Source: Diphasiastrum complanatum (lineage: Eukaryota; Streptophyta; Lycopodiopsida; Lycopodiales; Lycopodiaceae). Taken from it: DNA of 64,000 nt. The notes beneath the pieces are model-generated. The model saw only the letters and a program-made list of their open reading frames with translations, was not told the origin of the DNA and did not search any database. The translations under genes were made by a program, and so were the position numbers. Every line of letters begins with the position of its first letter. The stretch's first letter is position 1. Below, piece by piece: positions 46,300 to 60,805 of this stretch. The stretch is from NCBI GenBank assembly GCA_029204225.1, contig CM055095.1:26521312-26585311 (forward strand), given 5' to 3'.

Positions 46300-46979
46300 C
46301 AATTCAAAGGCAATACCATCAAGGCTTACGTATGATGAGAAGGATAAGCAAATTGTAGAAGGTATGAAATTTGCTTTTCTCTCATATTTTGGTGCATCTT
46401 CTTGTGTAGATGATGGTATGCATATTGATGGTTGTCTTCATGAAATGGATGTCATTAATGGATCTAGAACTTGAGGTTTTGGTCAATGGTTTTGATGGCA
46501 ATTTGGAGCTAGTCAAGACCATTGAAGGTGAATCAAATGGTCAAGGCATCAAGGATATGTTTTTACAGGATATTGAAGAATCAATTAACGACAAAGGAGT
46601 AGCAAGTAAGTGTTGTTCAAACTCATTTTACTTATCTAACTTCAAGTTTGAGCTATGTCATGTCAATTTTTGGAAATTGTTGATTTTTGGTGAATCTATG
46701 GTCATTTCTTTGTATCAAATGGATCTTGAAGATGGACTAGTGCTACTTACTAGTTATATAAAGTCATGTGAAGCTAAATTAGCATCATTGTTGTACTCTT
46801 TTACTCATGAATTTCCAAGGGTTGATGGTTCTTTATGGCAAACTGGCAATGGAGGCTCATATGTGGGAGTTTTGGACACATACACTTCACATGAAATGAA
46901 ACATGGAGGAGGCATGCAAGCATTTGTTGTTCACTCAAATTTATTACTTGTTTGCTGCTATTTTCCAAAGATATCATAG
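46300..46979 (+). pseudogene. Unknown module replacing RT in Copia family E (copy 2)
   Basis: Linker SRLTYDEKDKQIVEGMKFAF, then SSCVDDGMHIDGCLHEMDV, a one-base frameshift near 46470, LVNGFDG, SNGQGIKDMFLQDIEES, CSNSFYLSNFKFELCHVNFW, KLLIFGESMVISLYQMDLED and a longer C-terminus than copy 1 (about 60 extra residues ending CCYFPKIS). Each landmark has a partner in copy 1 at 25666-25076, and a segment of about 20 residues is missing here. The stop is 225 bp before the PPT, so no RT or RNase H ever follows. Confidence 0.7.
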
Positions 46980-47202
46980 GTGGAAGCATGGATGAATCAT
47001 GAACACTCACATTATATTTTGTTCTTCATGTACTAGTTTCATCTTGATATGTAAAATTGATGTAAGAAATAGTGAAGACACTATTCTCTATATCAATTAT
47101 GAAGTCTTTCCATTTTATATTTACAGATATTAAAAGGAAGACACTTATTCATAAAGCATAGATCCCATCTTGGTTTAGGTTCTAAATCTATGGTAAAACT
47201 AG

Positions 47203-47540
47203 TTGAAGAGGAAGTGTGAAAATTGTCAACTATTTTTTTACTTTTCTAGGATCCGCTACTAGAAATGCATTGGATTCTCTCTAAGAATGCACTTCTATGT
47301 AAGTTGGAGGTTCGCTCTCCGAGGCCACGACTACATTGGATTTGTAGTTACAAATGAACGACTGATTGATTGTGAATCTGAAAACACTATTCAATGGTAG
47401 CTGGGAGTATGCTTCAACAGATAGGATTATGCCACTTTGTAGCAGCTTCCTTGGGTTGAAATTTCTGTAATTTGTTGGCTTGAAACCTAATATACTTCTT
47501 AGCAAACCATGCATCACTATTGGTCATACTTCGTCTGCAT
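47203..47540 (+). mobile_element. PPT and start of 3' LTR, Copia family E copy 2
   Basis: TTGAAGAGGAAG (47203-47214) precedes TGTGAAAATTGTCAAC at 47215, the same LTR start as on the minus strand at 27951. The LTR is cut short at about 47540 by family B LTR sequence. Confidence 0.7.
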
Positions 47541-48190
47541 ATAATCAGACTTATTCTCAGTTACTCAGAGATAGCTTAGAGTGCACGGTCTCTATCCGCT
47601 ATTGTTTTGCGCTCATTAGCATCTGATTTTATTTTTCTGAATCAGTTTTATCTTCTTATTGCGTTCGGTATATGTCAGAATGCATGCATCTTTGTATTGC
47701 TTTTGTAACTGATAGAAATTGTCTGAGAATTCAATACTTTATGTTTGGCTACGTAATCACTTAGTATCTAGCGATTTCAAAGTTAGTTGCTAAAGGTAGT
47801 TAGCTCTCTATCAAGCTTTCAAGCTTGAACTCTCTTGAGCATTCTAGCTCAGTCAACAGAGTCGCTTATTTCGGACTTATTCTCAGTTACTCAGAGATAG
47901 CTTTATAGTGCGCGGTTTTTATCCACTATTGTCTTGCGCTCATTAGCATTTGATCTTGTTTTTTTTAATCAATACTATTTCCTTATTGCATTCAGTTTGT
48001 GTCAGAATGCATGCATCTCTGTATTGTTTTTGTAACTGGTAAAAATTGTTTAAGAATTCATACTTTATGTTTGGCTATGTAATCACTTAGTATCTAGCGA
48101 AAGTTAGTTGCTAAATATTGGACGTGATTCCCATCACTACTGCATTGTTCAATTTTTTATAGGCGTAGTCATGCATTGGAAATAGGAAGT
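47541..48190 (+). repeat. Two partial family B LTRs in tandem (B4, B5)
   Basis: 47541-47797 and 47798-48190 each repeat the distal part of LTR B3 (ACTTATTCTCAGTTACTCAG, GCGCTCATTAGCAT, GTCAGAATGCATGCATCT, CACTTAGTATCTAGCGA). They start at different points and have the same orientation. Confidence 0.75.
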
Positions 48191-48651
48191 TTTCGCTACT
48201 CCATTACTCACCTATTTCTGACACAAAAGGTACATATACATGTGTTATGTTCATTTGTCATCCTTGCTTTTTGAGGATTTGGATCGTGCGCTTAGGTTAT
48301 TGCTCTTTCATTTCTATTGAGATTTGGGCAATTTTCACAGACTCTGAGATTAAACACCATTCAGAAGGCTTTCAACATTTCTCCAAAAATGTACGTTTTT
48401 TAAAAGGAATCTTTAGATGTTTTTTTTATTCTTTTGGAAAGGCTGATAAAATTTAGTCCCAAATATTTGCTAAATTGCTTGGTAAAGATATATTCTAAGG
48501 TTTTGTTTTTAAAGTTTTCTTTAGTTAGCTCTCGAGCAGACAATTCGATACACTGTATCGAGTTGTTTATTAAATGTTGTAATTTCTTTATTACAGAAAG
48601 TATCTTTAACACACTTTAACTCAGATTTTGATACGCTATATCAAAATTTAT
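48191..48651. other. No supported feature
   Basis: AT-rich sequence between LTR fragments and Ty3 gag. Confidence 0.35.
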
Positions 48652-49236
48652 GTTAACTTATTTTAACATACTACTCAACCAGCATACTCCTCTCAGCAAA
48701 TTATATATTATACATATAATCCTAATGCTCAATTTGATGACCCGAATGCCCAACCTTATGATCCTAACCAAGCGGTGTTTGCCACGCATCAAATTTCAGC
48801 AATACATGGACGTTTTATCTGTGCAGGTAAACATCCTAGTATTCGCTATCCCGATAAACTTTGCTTTCCACCAGCTTGTGAAAATTGTGGCATTGAACAT
48901 CATGTGAAGGATTGTCCTTCCCGATCTAAACCAGCTGCTCCAATCTGTTCCGTGCAAGTAGAAACATTGCCAGTTGAAACTCATCTAGCATGGGTCTTGA
49001 CTCATGCACAAACCCAATGCCAAGCCCCTACAATTGCACCCAGCAAAACCCAGCAGCATAATATACCTCCAAGTGAAGATTCGACACCCATTGTCTATGC
49101 TCACCCATCCGAAGAAATTAGGCTACATCACCGGTATCGACAACAAATTCACAATGCAGACCAACAATCTTCCATCTTGCATAAAGTACCTCACATGCCT
49201 TTTGAAAACAAAACACTTGAAGACACTGAAGTCTGA
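48652..49236 (+). pseudogene. Ty3/gypsy gag C-terminus with zinc knuckle
   Basis: A continuous frame starts with repeated Asn/Pro/Gln residues (YNPNAQFDDPNAQPYDPNQ), then FICAGKHPSIRYPDKLCFPP and the knuckle CENCGIEHHVKDCPS (C-x2-C-x3-H-x4-C), then a Pro/Gln/Ser/Thr-rich linker. It ends TLEDTEV with a stop, after which the frame continues toward protease (QANVTLPFHVF). The 5' part of gag is missing. Confidence 0.75.
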
Positions 49237-49239
49237 GGG

Positions 49240-49720
49240 GATTTATTACAAGCTAATGTAACTCTCCCCTTCCACGTTTTCTAGAAACATGCAGGTAAGT
49301 GAAAACAACAAATCCAATCCACCGACACCGCCACCCCTGACGAGCTACCCGAAATGCCATTACACCTCACCAATCCGCTCAGTGAGGGGCAATATCAAGA
49401 TTCCAGCTACCCATTGCCAATCTCGCAAAGTCCTAGCTGTACTGGATGGTGGCTCATGTGTCAACATCATTTTCACCTCCCTCATGTTAGAATGGAATCT
49501 GCGAGACAAACTCACCAAACCCACTTGTCAGCTCAAGATTGCTGATCAAAAGCGTGGTCCGACCTACTGGTGTCCTCGGATAATGAGAAAAGTAATGTTA
49601 CCCTACATGTTTAGCACAAGAACCTTCCCTCAGTAGTTGCCGTTATTGATGGTGGTTCAGGTGTAAACATAATATCTTCATTACAACATTCTGGACATTT
49701 TCTAACTCTATTATCGAGGC
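49240..49720 (+). pseudogene. Ty3/gypsy retropepsin segment followed by a second active-site copy
   Basis: In the frame 49289-49636 the protease core reads KVLAVLDGGSCVNIIFTSLM and CQLKIADQK. A second active-site segment (AVIDGGSGVNIISSLQ) starts at about 49638, right after a stop and in another register. The two are related but not identical at the DNA level, so this is a nested or duplicated remnant. No RT follows. Confidence 0.7.
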
Positions 49721-51093
49721 CTTTTTGAAGAATTTAAAAAAAAAAAATCTGCAAACCTTAGTATACACATCGATTTATACCTCGGTAGCAGACCCTCAAT
49801 AATTACATCGGTCCTTGAGGTATCACCATCTCATTTTGGCATTATTTATAGAATGCGTTTGCCGAGATATATCAAGGGACCTCGGTATATCCCTCGACAA
49901 ACACATTATGTTACAAGGGACATACTGAGGCTCCTCGATATAACCCTCTCAAAAAAGATGTGGTGTCCTGAGGATTGTTCCGAAGTCTTGAAAATCAAAA
50001 ACAAAATTTAGGGCAAAATGGAGCCAGTACTAGCTCCATTCTGGCCTAAAAATGGACTCCATCCAACCCCAGGAGTCTTTTGCACCACTTCTTATGAAGA
50101 TGGTAAGCAAAATCATTTGTTCATAATTGTCAATAAAAAAAAATTGCAAATATTTGAGTTACATTTTACGCACTTAAAAATTGATAAAGGAGACTTAACT
50201 TGAACCAATAAATATTCATACATAAGTGTTTCGAGTACAAGGATATATAACAAACTGACTTTCACATACATGCATGCTACAATATTGAAACACCTAATCA
50301 GATCCAGCTGAGTTGTTTGTTAATATTGTAGGCAAGTGATTGGCTTCAAATCTGGAGATCCAATCTAGGGCGACTCCCTCCTGGCATGAAGAGGTTATCA
50401 ATATTTCATGAACTTCCATATTGGGGGGAATTGTTAAACCATCTTTTGGTGCACATATTCAAGAATGTTGGGAGCACAATTTGGGAGCACTTGACCGGTG
50501 CCAAAGATAAAAAAGATGCACAAGAAGACTTAAAATAAGTGGAAAAGATGGCCGATTTATGGCCACAAACGGTAATTAGGTAGTCGACAATATTAGATTC
50601 GAGCTAGAGTTGGGTTGACAACGTTCTGGTTTCAATTCGATAGTTGTTCAAATCGAACTTTTTCGGGACCCCCTCAAATCTTGTTCGAATATTGTCAAAT
50701 AGTCATATAGTAACATTTCACATGTGAACATTTGTAAGGGGAATTGCGTATGTATAATCTCCTTAATGATGTTTCTACTTTGGATATTTAAATGTGATTA
50801 AATTTTCAAACTTGAATGTTATTCTACGAGGCTGAGCTTCATCTAGTTATGCCCTGGAAATTATAACAATTGAAATTTGCTCCAAATGGGCACGCACTTG
50901 GTTCTTCAAATTTTGGCTACAAGCTCCATGCAATCAAACTATTGGCTACAAGTTCTAATTTTCAACTTCAAGCTCAAGATCAGTAGGCATGTTGAAATGC
51001 AATAAATTGCGATGCTCCTCTATGAAGAAATTGTGATGCTCCTCTATGAGCAATAGAGCAATTTAATGGATAGTTCAGGATATTCTATGGTGT
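49721..51093. other. Gene-free stretch with CCTCGGTAT repeats
   Basis: Between 49780 and 49960 the phrases CCTCGGTAT, CTCGATATA and CCTCGACAA recur on both strands, with CGAGATATATCAAGGGAC facing CTCGGTATATCCCTCG. At 50580-50700 there are strings related to the LTR remnant near 3415-3600. No coding similarity. Confidence 0.4.
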
Positions 51094-53995
<2,902 letters not shown>

Positions 53996-54600
53996 TCTAT
54001 TCAATTCCATTCACAGTAGGAAACCCACAATTGCAAAACTACTGCAACAAAAAAAGCTTCGGTCAGTTCACTATATGTAGCTGTGATCTCCTTCACCCAA
54101 CTTCAAGAAAACAACTTTTCATCAAAAAAAAATTAGTGTTATAGCTCTGCAATGTTAATGGTCTTTTCAGAGAATGCTGGCACAAAAAGATAAAAAATCA
54201 AGGATGTAAATTGGATCTATTAATTACTACCTTGGGATTCCCTGAGATCTGCAAAAACTGGCAAACACCCTCAGTGGGAGTCCTACACTATTTCAGCTAA
54301 TCCAGGACAGAATCAGTCAAGTAATTCACAATATATATACTACAAGATTGACGCCAAGATCATCATTATCATCATCATGCCCATTGATTGCCTGCTCCCT
54401 CATGTCATCTTCTTATGCCATAGAGAATATATAGGAGAACCCAGTAGTAGCACGTTGCATTGTATAGTAAAATCTCCATACAGATCCTCCTCCTGATCTC
54501 TGGCTATCTCTTTTGCTTCTGCTCCTTCAGTCCTGGAGATGTGGATGCGTGTCTCTACAGTTGCATGTGAAGATATTCTGTTTCACGTCGCATCAGGCAG
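53996..54600. other. 5' flank of the ADH-like gene
   Basis: Promoter side of the gene on the minus strand. A possible TATA box lies at 54331-54340. No upstream exon is evident. Confidence 0.4.
54331..54340 (-). promoter_or_regulatory. Possible TATA box of the ADH-like gene
   Basis: The minus strand reads GTATATATAT about 335 bp upstream of the ATG. Position allows a long 5' leader or a leader intron. Weak support. Confidence 0.3.
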
Positions 54601-54603
54601 CCG

Positions 54604-54633
54604 CCCACAGCCCCCCCCACCCCACCCCCCCCC
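54604..54633 (-). other. G-quadruplex-forming tract
   Basis: On the minus strand (the ADH coding strand) nine G, T, four G, T, eight G, CTGT and three G follow each other. It fits the four-tract G-quadruplex pattern and lies about 610 bp upstream of the ADH ATG. Confidence 0.75.
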
Positions 54634-56509
54634 AAGTAGTAAAATTTAGCTTTTGCTGTTGTGCTTTGGCACGTGCCCATGGTGGGTGACTTCAAGTCTT
54701 CAAGCATATTCTGGCTTCCCTTTGAAAATAAATTCAATCTTTTCTTGAAATTGACATTCCTTTAGGGTTTGACAGGCTAGGAAAAATTCTCCACTACATT
54801 TAACACATGCCCATTTGCTATTTGCATGTACACAATCAAATTGAATTTAAATCCTTTGCTTGTGTGAGTGACCAAGGTCATGTATGTTGCATATTTTAGA
54901 GTGCGGCAAAAGTAGGCCCATCTCCATCCAAGGTCCTCACAAGGGGGGGGAGGAGGCTTGGTTGTCTAAGCCATGTCTCCTCAGAGGACCCTTGATTGGA
55001 GAGGGGGGTACAAATGTCATAGCAATCATGGTGCAAAATACCTTGCTCCCAAAGTCATGACATCATGACCTTCCTACATTGCAGTAGGCCCAATCCACCT
55101 TTCTCCACCCTTGGATGGAGAGGAGGCCACAACTCTCATAGAAATCAAGATCCAAACTACTTCGCTCCCAAAGTCGTGACTCGCTTAATTGCTTGATATC
55201 TAAGAGCATTTCTAAACTCTTTTCTACCTAGAGACCAAACCAAGTAAAGTAGCTTAGAAGTTTAGTAGGTAAAATTAATTATGAGATCTCACCTTGCATG
55301 TGTATGATAGTGTCATATAGACAATCCTTGAATTTTAAAGAATACATCGTTCATGATGTCGTCCAAGTCCTTGAAAATGTAGAGGAGGTAAAATAAATGT
55401 ACTATCATTCGATAATGACTCACCAATGGTTCACAATTTATTGTGGCCTAGTGAATTCCATTCAAAGTGAATTTAAATCAAGATAGTTATTTGATCTTTT
55501 TCACGTTCATGGTCGCACATGAGGATTCACGAACAGAATCAGTTCGTCAGGAATTTAGATATGATTGCTGGTCACTGCCGGCTATATCATTCCTACAATC
55601 CTTTAGAGTGTAGATAGACAAAGCTGACCTACGTTAACAGATTAATATAGCATTCAACAAAATCAAACCAAAGTGCGGAATTGAATGAACAAGTGAATCA
55701 GACACACGAATAGTAACAAACAAAAATACACTCGAGATCATACAATCATACAAAATAATGTGCATAACAACTACAGTATTATCTATCGATCTTCTTGATT
55801 CTCCAAACACTGTCGACAGATCCATAGAGTGCATTGGCGTGAGAGAAATATAGTTCTCTCATGAATAATGTCTCGCTTACTAGTGGACTTCTGGATCTAC
55901 AGATCCTCATCAAAATTGTCTCGCACGCAGACGGACATGTATTATGTATTATTCGTCTTTTTCTGACTTACTGTATTATGCATCAAACATAAAGTATATA
56001 GTTCGCAAACTTTTTCATGTCGCATCGTGTAACTTCCAGATTAGAAAGATTAAACATCTACAACCAATCACGGATTACAAGAGTGGCAGATTAGCCACGA
56101 TCTAGAGTACTTCTGCTGATGTCATGATATCTGATCAAATATTTGTACCCCATGGTACTTGGCTGATCTTCTTGGCCATTTGTGGAGCACGACTAATATA
56201 GAAAAACTTTCTATATCCTGTGAGAGATTTCATCTAGTTTAGTCTAGTTAGTAATATTTTGGTAAATTGTCAATAAGAGGCCAAAACTCATTTTAGACTT
56301 AAAAATAAACTTTTTGAGGTTATATTAGTTAAAAATACATTCAATAAACACTTTTTGAAAGTGTGGGAAAGTTGGTAGTCGAGTTTGAGAGAGATTCAAA
56401 TTTGAACTTTGGGTACATTGAATCTAGACCCAAAAATAGTAGGGTTTATATTTTGGAGGGAAACCCAAGTGGCCAAATAGGGTTTGGACACTCTATAAAA
56501 GGATGTAAC
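54634..56509. other. No gene; imperfect duplication and LTR-like remnants
   Basis: GTAGGCCCA, GGATGGAGAGG and GCTCCCAAAGTC phrases occur twice (54911-55052 and 55085-55181), an imperfect direct duplication of about 120-175 bp spacing. From 55490 to 56250 the sequence resembles family A LTR debris in style. CTCTATAAAAGGA at 56491-56503 is a plus-strand TATA box cut off by LTR D. Confidence 0.4.
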
Positions 56510-56781
56510 ACTTAGAATTTGCTTTGCACAGGAACACAGATTACGCTACATAGTAACACAGACAGAAAACACTCTCCACAGCAAGCTCACATAGCAACTG
56601 TATTTCTCAAAATGAAATTACACTGTACATATAGTTGTTCACTCAGGCAACCCATGCATGACCCAGGTTGCCGTTGGCGGGACGCGTGTCTCGTCGACTT
56701 GCCTTGTGGCGAGGCCAACTAATCCTTATCCACTGATAGGACCCACATTACAGTAACACAATGATTCTACTTTAATTCTAA
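56510..56781 (-). mobile_element. 3' LTR of Copia family D, about 272 bp
   Basis: Nearly identical to 41225-41486. On the minus strand it follows the PPT TTTAAGGGAGAG and starts TTAGAATTAAAG, ending AATTCTAAGT. The ends are inverted (TTAGAAT/ATTCTAA) but not the usual TG...CA. Confidence 0.85.
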
Positions 56782-57401
56782 CTCTCTCCCTTAAAGTAGA
56801 GTCTACTTTTTATACAGTCATATACATAGCTTTAAAGTCAACAAACTTTAAGCACAGAAAGCTTTGATCTAAACCTATCAAACTTTTCTCCAGTAAGTGG
56901 CTTAGTGAAAATATCAGCTAGTTGTTCTTCTGTGCTACAATGAACAACATGAATTTCACGACTCAGCAGCCTGTCACGTATAAAGTGATACTGAATCTCA
57001 ATGTGTTTAGTTCTCGCATGGAATACTGGATTCTTTGCTAGCTGAATGCCACTCTGACTGTCGCTATGTAAAGTCGTGGGATGTTTCTACTTCATGCCAA
57101 CTTCTTCCAAGATTTGTCTCAACCATATAGCTTCATGTGCTGCACTACACATTGTCTTATACTCTGCTTCTGTGGTGGAAAGAGCAATTGCACTTTGCTT
57201 CTTACTAGACCAGGAAAAGCAACTACCACAAAACTAGAATACATACCCTGTGGTGGATCTATGATCATCATAGTCACCTCCCCAATCCGCATCCACATAG
57301 CCACACAACTCAGGTAAATCATCATGCTTCTTGTAAATCAAGCCATACTCTGAAGTGCCTTTCGCATAACGCAAAATGCGTTTAGTTGCCTTCCAATGCA
57401 T
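56782..57401 (-). pseudogene. Copia D RNase H
   Basis: Continues from the RT frame on the minus strand: AKGTSEYGLIYKKHDDL, YVDADWGGDYDDHRSTTGYV, then a stop, SWSSKKQSAIALSTTEAEYK, EAIWLRQILEEVGMK, a second stop, then SDSQSGIQLAKNPVFHARTKH and LADIFTKPLTGEKFDRF. The order and motifs are typical of Copia RNase H. At least two stops break it. Confidence 0.85.
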
Positions 57402-58694
57402 TTACGTAGGTGCTGCCATAAACTGACTTACAATGCCAACAACATAGCATATATCTGGTCTAGTCATGGTAAGGTAAATCAAGCTCCCTACTAACTGTCT
57501 ATACAGCGTAGCACGAAATGACTGTGACTCATCAAGCTTAGAAAGCTTTTTACCTGGTTCAATAGGAGTGTTTACTGGTTTGCAATCCTGCAACCTAAAC
57601 CTGTGCAGCAACTCTTTGACATACTTCACCTGTGTTAAACCCACTTCATGTCCTTTTTGCCACACTTCTACTCCAAGGCAGTAATGCATGAGGCTAAGAT
57701 CTGTCATCTCAAATTGTTCCATGAGGTCTTTCTTGATCATGTCTATCATCTCTTGATTATTTCCTGTAATAATCAAGTCATCAACATAAAGAGCAATTAA
57801 AGCAACCATACCATCAAAGCATAAGACATATAGATTTGGATCAGAATGTGTTCTCACCATCCCCTTTGAACAAAAGTAGGCATCAATCCTACTATACCAC
57901 GCACGTGGTGCTTGTTTAAGACCATAAAGCGCTTTTTTCAAGCGACATACTTTATTTTCCTGTCCCTTCGCTACAAAGCCTTCAGGTTCCATCTGATGCA
58001 AAGGCCAACCAAAATGTGAAGCTAAAGCAACAAGTAGACATAGAGTATTCCACTTACAAATCGGCGCAAAGGTCTCCTCATAGTCGATGCCTGTACTTTG
58101 TGCGTACCCTTTGATTACCAATCTTGCCTTGTGCTTTGCTATACTTCCATCTGCATGGTACTTAGTCCTGTATACCCATTTGCAACCAATGGGTTTCTTG
58201 CCAACTGGTGGTTCTACTAAGTCCCATGTGTTATGCTTAGCAATTGACTCTATCTCCTCTCCCATGGCCTTGACCCAAATGTCATCATCCTTCCCTTCAC
58301 CATAAGTCGAAGGTTCTTTGCTTTGAATAATGCTAGATAAGAGAGCATAATTTGCTTCATACCTTTTAGGTTGAGTCTTCTCTCTTGTTGATCTTCGTAG
58401 CTCTCCCTGGTTAGATGATCCTGGAAAGTCATCCATGTCGCGGCTCTCCAACAATCTCTCAAACCACTTAGGGAGCTTCCTGTCAGGTGATCGGCTTCCT
58501 AGTGAAAATGTATCCCACGGTACATCCTTCTCCTTGCATTTGTCACCTGCAACTTCAATTCTTCTTGCACCAAAAGGTTTGTCCCTACCTCTCCAACCTG
58601 TCTCTTGAGGTTGAGTAGTAGTATCTTGAGATGTATCCTCATGTTCATCACTCAGAAGGTCAATGAATGGATCATCATCAGGTGGTATCCTCAC
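57402..58694 (-). pseudogene. Copia D reverse transcriptase, long open frame with catalytic deletion
   Basis: About 430 codons without a stop. The linker carries RRSTREKTQPKRYEANYALL, then RT: WVKAMGEEIESIAKHNTWDL, GCKWVYRTKYHADGSIAKHK, ARLVIKGYAQSTGIDYEETF, ASHFGWPLHQM joined directly to EPEGFVAKGQ, then LKKALYGLKQAPRAWYSRID, LYVDDLIITGN (the YVDD pair) and the C-terminal LYRQLVGSLIYLTMTRPDIC. Between HQM and EPEGF about 18 residues are missing, including the first catalytic Asp of the family DVKTAFLNG block. The enzyme should be inactive despite the open frame. Integrase is also absent upstream. Confidence 0.92.
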
Positions 58695-58720
58695 TATACC
58701 ATCTTTCCCACTGGATGTGT

Positions 58721-59262
58721 CTATCTTCTCACTTTCAACTTTTGATCAGTGATGACTCCAACAGAAAGTTGATTTTTTCTCATACTTGGTACGTAAAGTA
58801 CCTCCCTAATCATCCTGTTTTTTCCATCAGGTAGTTGGATTGAAACGGTGCCTATCCCCTTGATCTTGAACAGTTCACCATTTGCTTGTGAAACAGATGT
58901 TCCATTATCCAACACTTTCAAGCTACTAAACCAATTCTTGTTACCTGTCATGTATCTTGTGGCTCCCAAGTCAATATACCATGCTTGATCATCTTGATTA
59001 GATGACAATGCAGATATGAAGATGCTAGTGTCTTCAATCTCACCCTCATCGACAAGGTTACCTGCTTGTTTTGGTTTCCCCTTGCCTTGTTCTGCCAAGA
59101 ATTTGCGACATTCACTCTTCCAATGGCCCTTCTTACCACAATAGAAGCACTTGTCTTTCTTCTTGGTTTTACTGGAAGATCCCTCGTCCTCCTGAGACTT
59201 GGCAAATTGCTATTTAGACTTCTTCTTGCCCTTGCCCTTGCCTTGTTTTTGGCATGTCGCAA
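58721..59262 (-). pseudogene. Copia D zinc knuckle and protease
   Basis: In overlapping minus-strand frames: a CCHC knuckle near 59150 (DKCFYCGKKGHWKSECRKFL), then EQGKGKPKQAG, then the retropepsin entry WYIDLGATRYMTGNKNWF where the catalytic DSG is DLG, and IKGIGTVSIQLPDGKNRM. It ends SMRKNQLSVGVITDQ and passes without integrase into the pre-RT linker at 58694. Confidence 0.85.
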
Positions 59263-59302
59263 GTGCCTGATCGTCAGTATTTTGACGTCTAGCTTTCACC
59301 AT

Positions 59303-59686
59303 TTATCGCCGTTGCTCTTCCTGCATCAAGATTCCTGTGAGCTCGTCAAAGGTTGGCAATCTTTCTCTTGATGCTATTCTGCTCACAAACATCTGATAGG
59401 GTTCTGCAATGCCGCACAATGCATTGTGCACCAGCTCCACGTCACATATGCGCTCACCAATAGAATGCAGCTCATCTCTCATTGTTTTGATTCTGGTCAT
59501 GAACGTCTGAATGTGCTCTCCTTGCTCCATGTGGGCACTATTCAACTTTGACTTCATAAACATGATTCTTGACGGATTTGACGTCTCAAACTGCTCCTTT
59601 AGCACATCCCATGCATGTCTGGGTGTAACAACTTCACAAATGTGGGTAATGATGTGATCCTTCACTGACAAGTTAATGAAGGTCAC
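59303..59686 (-). pseudogene. Copia D gag (UBN2), 5' truncated
   Basis: 127 codons open: FINLSVKDHIITHICEVVTP, RHAWDVLKEQFETSNPSRIM, MKSKLNSAHMEQGEHIQTFM, then EPYQMFVSRIASRERLPTFD. The N-terminal gag part is missing, because at about 59690 the sequence changes to a Ty3 gag on the other strand. Confidence 0.85.
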
Positions 59687-59694
59687 CTTAATAA

Positions 59695-60805
59695 AAAATT
59701 TAATGACTTAAAAGTGCAGATCTCAGAAGTTGCAGATAAAAGACCAAAGGCGTCTTCTTCTAACTCATGAATGTGGTGTATAAAATGTGGAACATCTGGA
59801 CACACCAAGGAAGACTGTACTTCTGTTAATGTCAAATACATTGAAGATCCTGCCCAGGAGGTACTTTTTAATTTTCAGAGTGATGCGACTACTAACTATG
59901 TACAGGGTACTGCAGCATCAGCCCAGCAGGACAGACCCAAATTCGCACCAAAAAGACATAATCCTCCTGAATTTGTTGGACCAGCAAAGTCTCAAACCTC
60001 GAATAAACCAGTTTCGGGCAACTACTACAACTGTGGAGAGCCGGGACATTTTTCTCCTGACTGTCCTCAACCACAGAAGCCAATTGGTTACATACCATTA
60101 TGCTCAAATTGTAGAGAACTTGGTCACAAGTATCCTGACTGCCCTCAGTTGAGGAAGCCGCGACCCAAATATCAATATGTAGCAACACCAGCTGCTGCAG
60201 ACATGGAAGCGAAAGCTGCGACAGATGCTGTTGTACAGAGAATTGACGTCATTAAAGGAAAATTGGCAAAGATTGAAGATCAATCCTGGCCAAGTGACGT
60301 GGAAAAGATTTTTAAAGTCACCACGAGAAGCAAAAGCTCCTTGAAACCTGATAAAAAATCTTTGACAAAGCGCAGAAAATCCTCGAAGATGAAATCTTCT
60401 AGCAAGATGACGAACAAATTCGCGACTAAAGACGATCTCAAGGATGACCCTGACTATGACCGTGATGCTGCGAAGTTATTTGCAAAAGATATCTCGGCAG
60501 AAGCAAAGGAAATCATCAACGCTGAACTAAAGACTGCTCCTACAGGGAAGGTGGTCACTTTCGAGGAAGAAGACGAAGAAATCGCGAAGACGAAATTGTC
60601 TAGTGCTGTTATTGTCACTATCTACATTCAAGCCAAGCCATTCACTGTGAATTTTATTGTTATCAAACCACTCGGTTTGCCATCCTATTCTGTGCTGATT
60701 GGACGACCTTGGCTTTATCAATCAAATGCTAGTGTACATTGGAAATCCAGAGAGCTAAGATTTCAGACTGGTGAGACCAATAACCGAGGTAAGCCAGCAG
60801 AATAA
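59695..60805 (+). pseudogene. Ty3/gypsy gag with three zinc knuckles, and protease remnant
   Basis: Plus-strand frame open from 59771 (344 codons), with gag residues before an in-frame stop upstream. Knuckles: CIKCGTSGHTKEDC; YNCGEPGHFSPDC with the first Cys changed to Tyr; CSNCRELGHKYPDC. A Lys/Ser-rich basic region follows, then PR-like FTVNFIVIKPLGLPSYSVLI and GRPWLYQSNASVHW. The D-T/S-G active-site block expected before FTVNFIVI is not there, so protease has lost its catalytic part. Same broad lineage as the integrase at 14330-15457, but no overlap allows comparison. Confidence 0.85.
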
